Source: Entophlyctis helioformis (Eukaryota > Chytridiomycota > Chytridiomycetes > Chytridiales > Chytriomycetaceae). From it: 64,000 nucleotides of DNA. The number at the start of each line of letters is the position of its first letter. Position 1 is the stretch's first letter. The translations under genes and the position numbers were made by a program. Below the pieces are notes generated by a model. The model was not told the DNA's origin. It did no database searches and saw nothing but the letters and a program-made list of their open reading frames with translations. The stretch covers positions 242,692-306,691 of the forward strand of contig JAHLKH010000004.1 of the NCBI GenBank assembly GCA_025526915.1, given 5' to 3'. This document shows, in pieces, positions 44,235 through 53,619 of this stretch.

Positions 44235-45355
44235 TTAGATGTAGATATTGAGAGCGGAGAGGATGCGATCGGCGGCAGCCCTGCGGCCGTTCTCCATGAT
44301 GGTATCAATCATAGATTCGAATGGCTCCTCACAAAGACCCTTGATCAGAACTATGACGATCTCGTCGGTCTTGGCCTTGATGAAGGCATCCGCTGTACAT
44401 CCTTCCGTGCGGTTGGCCAGGAGCCACTGGACGACGTGAAGATGTCCGTTCGAGGCAGCCCTGTCAATCGCCTCAATTGAGCATCCTTTCTTGCGATTGA
44501 TGTGAAGCCAGATGACAAGATCCAAGTTGCCCGACGCTGCCGCAAGATCCATGGTGCGCTTTGTGCAGCGAACCTCAGGAAGCGACAGCAGATACTCCAC
44601 CATCTCCAGTCGACCGTAGCTTGCAGCAAGGTTGAGGACAGAGTTTTGACAATGAGGAGACAAACACTCCTTGTGATTGTTGAGCTCCTTGATCGTGACG
44701 AGCTTGTTGCCGAGGAGATACTCAAAAAGTCGACGCAGTTGCCCTTGACAGCCATGATACCGAGATCATCGATGAGTTTCAGCGGCACAGCATCCAGCCA
44801 CATCTTCTGGAGTGGGATGTATTGGATCCATCCACCGTCGAAACGCACGCGCAGGCGTTGGTACATGCCGATCGTCTTGACATGCATAAGGTCCTCGACT
44901 CGCAACTCGACATCAGGCAGCAGGCTGAGATCGCCCTGCCAGTCTTGCTTGAAGGCATCGACCCACAGCGCTCGCTTGGCTGCCTTGTCCATCTTGGCGA
45001 CATCGAGACGGCCGTGAAGGAAGCGAGTGAGCGGGCCAGCGTGCTTGAGGCACTCGTCCCGGACCTCTTGCGGACACAGCAGCCAGTAGTCGGATGCCTG
45101 TTGTGCTCGCTGAGCGGCGAGTCTGGCTTGCGGCGACTGCACGACGACGCCGGCTTCCTTGAGTGCCGCTGGCGGAACAGCTTGAACGAACGCAGCGACA
45201 ATGGCTGCCAGCGAGTGGCCGGCAGTGACGAGGTCCTGCACGATGGTGGAGGCCTTGGCTGCGAGGCTCTCCTGCTCGTGGCCACCGTTCTTGATGGTGC
45301 TCAGCGACTGGCTTGTGCGACGGCGCTTTGTGTGTGTGCGGGTCTTGCGCGGCAT
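44235..45355 (-). CDS. Ankyrin-repeat protein, copy 2 (frameshifted)
   Basis: Paralogue of the gene at 3215-4527 in opposite orientation. The first 150 residues are almost identical (MPRKTRTHTKRRRTSQSLS through ASDYWLLCPQEVRDECLKHA). After that the copies diverge: here VDFLEYLLGNKLVTIKEL, then NSVLNLAASYGRLEMVEYLL, SGNLDLVIWLHINRKKGCS and NGHLHVVQWLLANRTEGCTA, so fewer ankyrin repeats. The frame breaks near 44727 where one g is missing after a T run; with it the product is 373 aa. Upstream, at least 70 bp of the 5' flank is also shared with copy 1. The whole gene sits between two 50-bp direct repeats. Confidence 0.75.
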
Positions 45356-45957
45356 CTGTCCAAAAGTGTTTGTTGTGGCGGCAACCACGACGCAGCTGCA
45401 CAGATCCAAGTGGTGCGGCTGCTGGTCGCTGTGCTGCTCGTGTGCTCGACACTTGCCACGATCGCAGTGCCAGCGGCCGTGAGCATGCTGGCTGCTGGTG
45501 GATGCCGCATGCAGACAGCCAGAGGCACGGTCACATCCAGCAGGCATCTGCTTCAGCCGCAGTGGCAGCGAGGCAGCCGAGCAGCGTGCAGGCAATCCCA
45601 AAGCAGCAGGCGGCAGACGCAGCACCATGACCAAGGCTGGATCGCTGATCGTGGCTGGCACGCAGCAGAAGCAGCAGGATCATCGCCGCTCTACTTGATT
45701 CACTCGTCAGACAGCCACGATCCAGCCACGCAAGCACACCTCAACAGCATCGCAGCACCACACGCTGCCACCAGTCACGTGCCATCTCACGTGACCCGAA
45801 TTCTATCCAGCCACTACCCGCCACTTCGACCAACTGTCTTCTCGATCGACCTCGACAGTCACGCTCCTGTAGGTGGCATGCCCGCTGATGGGCATCACAC
45901 ACTGGCCGTGCATGCTGGCTGCTGACTCTCTGGCCATGACACGATACGCTAGCCAAG
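45356..45957. other. Divergent promoter region between ankyrin copy 2 and ERV1
   Basis: The first 75 bp match the 5' flank of ankyrin copy 1. The rest has no coding frame with family features. It contains the right-hand 50-bp direct repeat (45709-45758) and several cacgtgac-like palindromes (about 45778-45799). Confidence 0.45.
45709..45758 (+). repeat. 50-bp direct repeat, right copy
   Basis: Second copy of the element at 43866-43913. About 15 further bases to its left (ctctact...) also match, so the duplicated unit may be about 65 bp. Confidence 0.8.
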
Positions 45958-46560
45958 ATGCCTGCGACGGGCCAGCACGCCGACGCTCCTGCCGAAGACT
46001 GTGGCGTGTGCGGCGACTTCCGCACGCTGCGTCGCAAGAAGACGGCGTTCCCGTCACCACCACCGCCGCCGCCCCCTCCGTCTGGCTCTGACACGAGCTC
46101 GTCTGCCTCTGCCTCTGCCTCTGCTTCGACCGCCACGGCAGCAGCAGCAGCAGCAGCAGCAACGACTCTGAATTCTTCCGATCCGTCTGCTACGTCATAC
46201 AGACCATACCCGTGCCCGCCCGACTCCTCCGAGCTCGGCATCGCAACCTGGACGTTCCTGCACACCATGGCCGCCTACTACCCGGCGACACCCACCAAAG
46301 ACGACCGAGAGTCGATGCGCTCGTTCCTGTCGGCGCTGGGCCGCTTCTACCCGTGCGGCTACTGCGCGTCGCATCTGCGCGAGTACACACGGACGCATCC
46401 GCCCGCACTCAACTCGAACAAGGCGCTGAGCAAGTGGTTCTGCCAGGCACACAACGAAGTCAATGTTCGGCAGGGCAAGCCCGTGTTTGACTGCGAGACC
46501 GTGCTCGAGCGGTGGCGCACTGGCCGTCCTGAATGCTACTCGGATGTCGGCGATCATTAA
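45958..46560 (+). CDS. ERV1: FAD-linked sulfhydryl oxidase ERV1/ALR
   Basis: Intermembrane-space oxidase that reoxidises Mia40 in mitochondrial disulfide import. It is a single exon of 200 aa. The N-terminus has a CGVC pair in EDCGVCGDFRTLRRKK (the shuttle disulfide region), then a Pro/Ser/Ala-rich spacer. The FAD domain follows: ELGIATWTFLHTMAAYYPAT, the active site FYPCGYCASHLRE (CxxC next to flavin), NKALSKWFCQAHNEVNVRQG (the HNxVN FAD-binding motif) and KPVFDCETVLERWR. All four expected Cys pairs or partners are visible. A short Ala run comes from a (GCA)n tract. It could be the Erv2-type ER form, but no signal peptide is seen. Confidence 0.93.
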   Translation: MPATGQHADAPAEDCGVCGDFRTLRRKKTAFPSPPPPPPPPSGSDTSSSASASASASTATAAAAAAAATTLNSSDPSATSYRPYPCPPDSSELGIATWTFLHTMAAYYPATPTKDDRESMRSFLSALGRFYPCGYCASHLREYTRTHPPALNSNKALSKWFCQAHNEVNVRQGKPVFDCETVLERWRTGRPECYSDVGDH

Positions 46561-46651
46561 AGCCTCTGTGTGTGTGTGTCTTGGCTGTTGGTCGGCAAGG
46601 TTCATTGGGAGAATAAGAAAGAGGAGGCGAGGCCGGGGGGTTGGAACAGAG
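46561..46651. other. Tail-to-tail 3' region, ERV1/arrestin
   Basis: 91 bp with a tgtgtgtgtgtgtc run and a G-rich patch (ggccggggggttgg). No gene. Confidence 0.4.
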
Positions 46652-49600
46652 TCAGCGTGGCGCTGCCCGGTGTGATGATCCACGCACAGTTGATGTCCTG
46701 ACATCCGCGCGGCCTCTGCCACCGCCCAGCATGTTGATGCCATGGAGGTCAGCCAGAAACTCGTGGAACGAGACAGAGTCGGTGGACTCGTCCGCCAGGC
46801 CATCGCACGCCGCACCACCGCGCGCCTCGTCCTCGTCATTGCCACTGTCGTCATGGATCTCATGTGCAAGAAGCGGCTGTGTCGGCGGCGATCGCGGGTG
46901 GCCATCACGCGTCCAATCCGATCCGCGGTGTCGCCGAGCAGCCGGCTGGCGATGCTGCTGGGTCGGTTGCTGTTGCTGTTGCGGCTGTGGCAGCGGCACA
47001 GAACGCGGCATCAGCAGCGGCGAATGCGTGTTTGGTCGCGGTCGTGGTGCACTGGCAGGCACCATGCTGCGGGTTTCCACTGACGTTGTCATTCCGCGAC
47101 TGTCCGCTGCACCGAATGGCACCAGCAGCGGCGCAGCCAAAGGCACGGACAGCAGCATGGACCCGGATGGCCGTCTACCTCCACTGGACGCTGCGCTCGA
47201 TACTCCAACGGCTGCAGGACTTTGGCCATGTGGCTGTGCGTTGGTTCTTGGCTGAGACGCGACAGCCGGTGCAGGCGGCGTATCGTCGGCACTCACACCA
47301 AGAAACCCGCCGCCAAACGCAAGAAACTCTTTGGCGATCATGGTAAACAGCGACTCGCCGCTCTGGATCTCCGGGGGCGGCAGCGACGCAGCCAGCGACG
47401 CTGACAATGGATCGTGTAGGTTGGCTGCTCTCACCGCCGACGGCGGCTGGACGGCTGCTGACGGCGGTGGCGGTGGGGATCTCGGTGCTGCTGACGTCGT
47501 GGGCATTGGTGTTGCGACTAGACTGCCTGCAGTGCCGGGCTTGGCTGGAAGTGGACGCGGAGATCGCAGAGGTGACAGGGATCGGTAGGGTGACGACACG
47601 CGCGGCAGAAGAGGCGGCGACTGTGCTGCAGGCGACGTGGACCGGCTGTGTGCTTGAACAGGTACCGGCACGGCAACTGGCGTGACAGACGGTGATGTCG
47701 CCGTATGCCCAGCAGCAGGGCGTGCAGTCGTGCTCGCCCGAGCGTGCTGCACCTGGCGTGGGTTAGTGGCACTTGGGCTAGTGGCACTTGGGCTCAGCGC
47801 ACGGCCACGATCCTGCTGTTGCGGTTCAGATGCTGGGAGTCTGCCATGGTACGGCTTCAATGGCTTGCCTGCCGGACTCGCGCCGTCGGCGTCGTCGTCC
47901 TCGTCGTCTGACCACGGCAACACACGCGGCTGGCCGTCCAAGGCATTATGGGGCGATGGCGACAGGGACTGTGCCCCAAAGATGGCGGCACCCCATGACC
48001 GGATCGGCGACGATGGCGTGGGGCTTGTTGGCGATGGCGACGGAGATGGCGACCAGGCTGACGGCGACGGCGACAGACCTCGTGACGGCGATCTGGACAA
48101 CGTGCCCAAGGCCGTTGCGTTCTGCGGGTTGATGGACGCTGCATGGTAGATGTGGACAGGCAGGTCGACAAACACCTCGGGACTGCAACGAGGGTGTCAG
48201 GGCCAATGGCATGATCATGCTGTCGAGGATGCAAGACTCACGTGAACATGTACCCCGTTGCAAGAGCGACCTGGATGACACACGACACAGTCGCCAGGGC
48301 AGTCTTGCGGATGGTTCGCACTCCACTCTGCAATGCCAATGTCAGTGCCAGTCACCGAATAGAGCATGTTCCCAGCACGGAATCGACAGACAAATGTACC
48401 GACTTACAGGAATGTGGATGTGCACGCGACTCGACCGCTCGTCCTTGGCGTCAATGGCGTAGTTGCGATCGTTGAACGTCGTCTCGGCTGCCACGTCCGT
48501 GAGAGCGGGTTGGCCCACGTCTCCATCGTCGTCGGCAACCGATTCTGTGTCGTCGTCCATCACACGCAACTGCCTGATGAGCGACACCTTGAAGCCTTGG
48601 ATCTGCACATCATCAGAGTCAGTGTCCAGCCCTCGCGTTCATAAATGTGCACACAGCTCGTACCTTGCGGCCGCTGCCATTGACAACACGGATATCAATA
48701 AATACGTCGCTCCCTGCGCACAGCACAGCGTCGCTGACAGAGGCTTCCACGCTCACAAGACCGCCCTCCGTGGCCATCATCCCATTCTTGACCACACCCT
48801 CGCCAGACCGCCGCACAGGCCCGGCGCCAACGGCCACCGCTGTCCCGCATTCCACAACGTCCGCGTCGACACTCTTGATGAGCGTGCCAGGCTTGCCGCG
48901 CAACCGGTACTGCACAACAGCTGTCACGGTATACCTCACACGCGCACCACTGCCGCTGCTGCTGGCATCGCCGAGCGTGTACGAGGATGGGGCCGTCGAT
49001 GGCAGTGCAAACGTAAACGGAAACACGGTCTTGCCCTTGCGCGCCGTGTAGTGGCCGTCGACGAGCGACGATGCGTCCACGGCTGCGGATGGCGGCATCC
49101 GGTCACCCTGGAATGGCACGCGGGCCACCAGGAACGTGCGCGCGGTGTTGGTCGATCTGATCTCTGCACGAACGAACGCACGCACGCACAGGGGGTTTAC
49201 AACGATCAGCTCACTCGGGAGCAGCAGCAGCAGAGAGACACGAGGACGCTTACCCTCCGTCCCGCGAATCTCAACAGAGATCTCGCCAAGCGACACATTG
49301 GATTTCGAGAACGATGTGAGGGCAATCGACCCGTCGACGACGCTCCCAGCCACGTACATGGACCGATCGAGCACCAGCTTGAGCTTGAGTTTTCTGCACT
49401 TGTCCGACTGCGACGGTTGCGGGTTGAATGCCATGTTGGGGATGGGCCCGCGGTATGCTGCCGCCGGCGCTGCAGGTGCTGTTGCGGGGAGGTCGGATCG
49501 GACGTTGATAGAGTCTGTGTCGGTGGCATAGCCCGGTGGCGTTGCGGGCGAGCGAGGCGAGCTGGGCGAGCGAGGCGAGGCAGGTGATGTGGGCGGCCGA

Positions 49601-50061
49601 GCGGCGGAGGAAGGCGTCCATGGGCCGGCGGTCGAAGCGCATTGGCCCATGGCTGCGGCGGACGCTGTCGATGACGGTCGGAGCTGCGGTTCCTGATCTC
49701 GCTGCTCGCTCTGCTGGACGTGTTTCAGAGGCGGCGGAGTTGCATTCAAGGACTGTTGCTGGTGCGGTGACGTGGGCGACGACAACGACGAGGACGGTGG
49801 TGACGACTGCTGTCTGTGCCACCGAGGGATGCTCATGCCCTGGATGTGCGCTGCGTGCTGCTGCTGCTGCTGGTATCGGTATTGCTGGTACTGTGCCGGC
49901 GACAGTGCACGGCCGGCAGTGAATGCCGACACGGCTGCCGAGCGACCGCGATATTGCGGACTGATCTGGTTGGCAGCATTCGGCGTCATGGCGTTGGACG
50001 ACGGTTGCTGTTGCTGTTGCTGAAGTTGCTGCTGGTACGGGCCGTGACGAGTGTTGGACAT
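46652..50061 (-). CDS. Arrestin-like (alpha-arrestin) protein with long disordered ends
   Basis: Five exons: 50061-49254, about 49166-48664, about 48604-48412, about 48331-48241 and about 48182-46652. A 260-residue Gln/Ser/Pro-rich N-terminus precedes an arrestin fold: KCRKLKLKLVLDRSMYVAGS then VVDGSIALTS and SLGEISVEIRGTEG (arrestin N strand motifs), VPFQGDRMPPS, KGKTVFPFTFALPSTAPSSY, RVRYTVTAVVQYR, and the C-lobe SVEASVSDAVLCAGSDVFID with IRVVNGSGRKV, IQGFKVSLIRQLRV and PEVFVDLPVHIYH. Fungal alpha-arrestins recruit Rsp5-type ubiquitin ligases to plasma-membrane transporters. No clear PPxY motif was noticed in the tail, which is Ser/Pro-rich (SRSPSRGLSPSPSAW). The frame is intact through more than 3 kb. 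Confidence 0.82.
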
Positions 50062-50446
50062 GATGAGCCTGCAGACACCTTGGCTCCTTGCTCAGTTTCC
50101 AGTCGTGATGTGTGTGTGTGTGTACAGTTTCGGCGTGCAGGCTGTGCAGAGTGTCAACTTTGAATGCAAACGGCAGCGGCACAGTCGGCGTTCTTATGGG
50201 CCAGCAAGCTTCTCTCGAGATATGAGCGGGGGCGGCGATCTCGTGGCATCGCATGGCGGAAGCAGCAGCGCGGTCGGCCAGCAGTCGGGTGGAATGGAGT
50301 GGGCTGAGGGAGCGGGGCAGTGCTCGCATCGCCAGCAGACTCAGACGCTCAGGCCATCGCATTCACCGCCTCGTCGACAACTCGCGCACAACTCCGCCCC
50401 ATCTGTTGACACTCAGTGTTGGCGGACTTCAAAGGTTGCCCTTTAT
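50062..50446. other. Intergenic between arrestin start and Fyv7-like copy B
   Basis: Arrestin promoter side. It contains a gtgtgtgtgtgtgt run (50109-50123) and no coding signal. The unique sequence here shows that the inverted duplication ended just inside the Fyv7-like coding region. Confidence 0.4.
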
Positions 50447-51470
50447 TCAATCCAAGGCGCCGCCATGCCTCGAACCAGCCAAGCCAATGGCGATGGCGAT
50501 GGCTGTGGCTGTGATGATGACGATGGCTATGACGACGACGCGGGCCTGCGACGCCTGGATCTTGGTGAGCAGGTGGTCGATGAGGTTGGCCATGACCGGC
50601 TGGCCCTTGCGTGTCTTTTTGCTCAGCGAGACCGTCGTCTGGTGCCGCTGCTCGCACACGCTCTGTCAGCACGCTCCCTGCACAACTGCACAACTGCACT
50701 GCAGCACCCTCTCGCTTCTGCCACGCAGCCTCCTACCTGCTTGATATACGCGGCCTTGTGCGCATCGCGCTGCTGGCGGGCCGCTGCTTCCTGCTCGCGG
50801 CGCTGTCGCTCGGCCTCGCGCGCCGCCTCCTTCTCCTGCTTCTCCTGCTCCCGCTTCTTGGCTGCATTCGCAAACGGATTCGCTCTGCCATGCGAGTGCC
50901 ATGCGAGTGCCATGCGAGTATCAGCTCAAGCATGATCGCACGCCATGCGAGTGCCGTGCGAGTGCCATGCCATGTCAGCTTATGCCAGACACCAAACACA
51001 CCTTGGACGGCGCTGCGGCTGCTTGTCGCTCTTGCCACCCTTGCCACTCTTGCTGATCGTACCTCTGCCGTTGTCGCCCTGCTCGCCATCTGCAGGTGCA
51101 TCACTGCGATGTGCCCCTGTCCGTCGCTGCGGCTGTCTCTGTGGCTCTTGGCGCCGTGTGTCTGCGTCATGCTGCTGCTGCTGGTTGTCGTCGTCATCGT
51201 CGTCGCTGTTCTCCTGCTGGCTGTCACGGACATCGCCCTGCAGCGTCTCTGGCCGGCTCTCCTTGGCGAGCACTTTGCGATACTCTCGCTTGACCTTGGA
51301 CAGATGTGCGAGCGACTGCTTCTTCTTCTGCACCTTGCGCTCTGTATGCGAGTGTCAGCAAGCATGCATGCATGAGAGAGTGAGAGTGGGAATGGGAGTG
51401 GATGGCAGAGTGCTGGCTTTCCTGCTGATGTCAGCAGCTTCTGCGGCGGCCGTCTTGTCGTTGGCTTCAT
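50447..51470 (-). CDS. Fyv7/CCDC59-like rRNA-processing protein, copy B
   Basis: Inverted near-identical copy of the gene at 19188-20138 with the same exon pattern: RKVQKKKQSLAHLSKVKREY, NPFANAAKKREQEKQEKEAA and SLSKKTRKGQPVMANLIDHL with LTKIQASQA. It diverges at the last codons. Copy A ends in poly-Ser, while here an extra c (gcccgcg versus gccgcg near 50547) shifts the frame into a 35-residue hydrophobic extension ending GSRHGGALD at 50447. Without that base the frame would read QAASSS and stop near 50538, like copy A. The start at 51470 corresponds to the copy A start and has the same donor problem. Whether both copies are expressed cannot be told from sequence. Confidence 0.6.
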
Positions 51471-51985
51471 GGTGCACCTGGCTGCTCGATGTTGTTCGAC
51501 GTTCGATGAGTGTGGAGATGAATGCGAGTGTGGAGATGAATGCGAACTGCCAAACGGCAGCATCAGAAAACACGCTCGTGGCTGCTGTTGCTGCCGTGGC
51601 TGGATCGCAAGTGCTGCTGTGGTCCATCGGATACCAGGCATTCATTGCAGTCACAGTCACAAGGAGAGAGAGGGGGAGACGGACAAGCAGCGAGCATCAC
51701 ACATCGCCGCTGTTGCCGCCGCATGATCTGCGTCCACACAGCGACAGGCATGCACGCCTGTCAGCCTTGTTGCACAGCCGGCATCCTCAAACCAGCCAGA
51801 TGCCAAGCTCACCCTGCCTGATGCCACACACGGCGCGCAGATCGACTGATCTTGCCAAAGAGTGTCTTGATGCCACGGCGAGTCTTGGCAATGAACCTGG
51901 GGCAGAGGGTCGCCGGCGGCATTCAGTGTCAGAGTCACAGACTCGCATCGTGCCGAGTTGGTTGTCCACTTACCCACGTGGCTTG
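50531..51985 (-). repeat. Inverted segmental duplication, arm B
   Basis: Reverse-complement counterpart of 18670-20120. Homology starts near the (TCG)n/poly-Ser codons of the Fyv7-like gene and ends near 51985 at the donor of the kinase exon (ccacgtgggtaag). The two arms are separated by about 30.4 kb of unique sequence. Confidence 0.9.
51809..51896 (-). pseudogene. Stranded copy of last exon of kinase 2
   Basis: Encodes FIAKTRRGIKTLFGKISRSA then RRVWHQAG and a stop, as in kinase exon 9 (18760-18847) with a few changes, preceded by the same intron and acceptor. No kinase domain lies upstream on this strand: beyond 51985 the sequence is unrelated. It is therefore a fragment carried along with the duplication. 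Confidence 0.85.
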
Positions 51986-51998
51986 GCCAACCACCAGT

Positions 51999-52190
51999 AT
52001 GAGATCTGGACAGCGCTCTTCAGTGGTCGTGCCTTGGCTACCCAACGGCCAACCAGCGGCTACCTCCAAGGCAGGCTCCAATCGATTGCCAAGGCAGAGT
52101 CGTTGTGAGCTGCCGTCGACTGCTTGCTCCTCATACGAAATCTGTCCAAATCGCGGAGGCGCATCCACCCTTTTGAATCGGGCAATGAGT
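51999..52190 (+). pseudogene. Fragment resembling an NRPS adenylation domain
   Basis: The frame reads YEIWTALFSGRAL. At DNA level gagatctggacagcgctct is identical over 19 bases to the A3 domain of the downstream NRPS (about 61832), and similarity continues weakly to the gattgccaaggc block. It sits exactly at the outer edge of duplication arm B. It is probably a relic of an NRPS module broken by rearrangement. The extent beyond 52020 is a guess. Confidence 0.4.
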
Positions 52191-52317
52191 CCACCGTCAG
52201 CGTGACAATGGGGAAAAAAAAGCACGCAAGCCTCGTTCAACCACGACGCAGCCTGCTTGCGATCTTGCCCCATACGACGTCAACCTGAACGACATTCGTA
52301 CCAACGACGACGTCAGC

Positions 52318-53619
52318 ATGAACGATATTATTACCAACAACGGCCTCAGCACGAGCGGCATTCTCGCCACCCGCGACCCCAACGCCGTCGCGGTTGTCTG
52401 CAAGGCCAGCGGCGACAGCCTCACGTTCGGCCAGCTCGAGTCTTGTGCCCGTGCTTTGGTTCCTTCTCTTGGCCCGAATGCAGTGAATGCAGTGAATGCA
52501 CCGGCCGCCCTTGCCCAGGCTCCTCACCGCCTTCCTCTGGCCATCTGCGCCGACGGCTCGACCGCCATGGCCGTCGCGGCGCTCGCCGCTGTGCGTGCCA
52601 AGTGCACCGTTGTTTCTCTGCCGCCTGCTGGTTATGTACCTGCTGCGGCCGAATCTGGCGCATTCGCTCTTGGCCCTGCTGAGACCCACCGGCTTGTCCG
52701 TGACGGCCTCGCCGGCACTCGGGCCAACGACACCAACGCCGTGCCAGCCAGCCTGACCAGCAACGACTCGCTGTCTGGCAACCAGTGCACCGCAGCTGAC
52801 CCCCGCTCGACCCCCGCTGATGCTGCCAAGGTGTGTGCCGCTTGCCTTGCCGGAATTGGTGCACCACCACGCTGACTTGGCCGCATCCAAGCACGTCGGC
52901 AAATTTGTTGTGCCCGCGTTCAGCCACAACGAGCTGCTCAACGCCGTGTCTGAGCGACTCCAGGCAGCCACGGCCGTGAATGCCAGCGGTAATGCTGCCT
53001 TTGATGCCATCGTCGACTGTCTCGCCACGCTCGCCTCTGGTCGCACTTTCGAGGCCGTCGAGCCGGCCGATGCCGTTGCTGCTGTTCCGCCTGGTCTGCC
53101 GATCTGGCGCACGCTCTTTGAAGTCGGCAAGCCTGCCCCCATCACGACGGGTACGTTGGCTCGCTCTCCCATGTCGATTGTATGGCTGGATGCGTTCGGA
53201 TGTACGACGGATCTGACTCGACCTGCCATGGCAGTTCACCAAGCTGCTGGTCATGACGTGAACAACGCTTGTGCCAACGAGCCTGCTCGCGGTCCTGCTG
53301 TCCAAGCTGCCGAAGCCACGCCGGATGCCATGCTCAAGAAAGGTGGTGTTGGTATTGGTATGGATGTGGGAGCGGATGGGAAGGTGGAAAAGAGCGTTGG
53401 CAACGGCGTGGCTGCTGGCGGCTTGGACAGCGACAGGAACGATGAGCTCTTCGTCAACAACGCCATCACGGCTGATGCCAAGAACGGTGAACTCGTGGAT
53501 GTCCACCAAGTGACAATGCCAGCCCTTGACGATAGTATGGCGACCAACGTCCCATCGGTTACCGCTGCTGTTGCTGCCATGCCTGCTATCGAGTCTGGCT
53601 CGCAGACATCGCAGAGCAC
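52318..53619 (+). other. NRPS N-terminal remnant: degenerate adenylation-like region A0
   Basis: Begins [20 protein letters not shown], then [20 protein letters not shown] and [20 protein letters not shown], which correspond to A-domain start motifs (DAVA..., LTYxELxxxA, xALLAxLKAG). The nucleotide-binding core (TSGxTGxPKG) and A7-A10 are missing. The frame changes near 52820-52850. The rest ([20 protein letters not shown], then Asp/Gly-rich sequence) matches no NRPS domain I know. It ends at a GT donor at 53620, with exon 53681 following in phase. This may be a decayed loading module. Confidence 0.55.
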
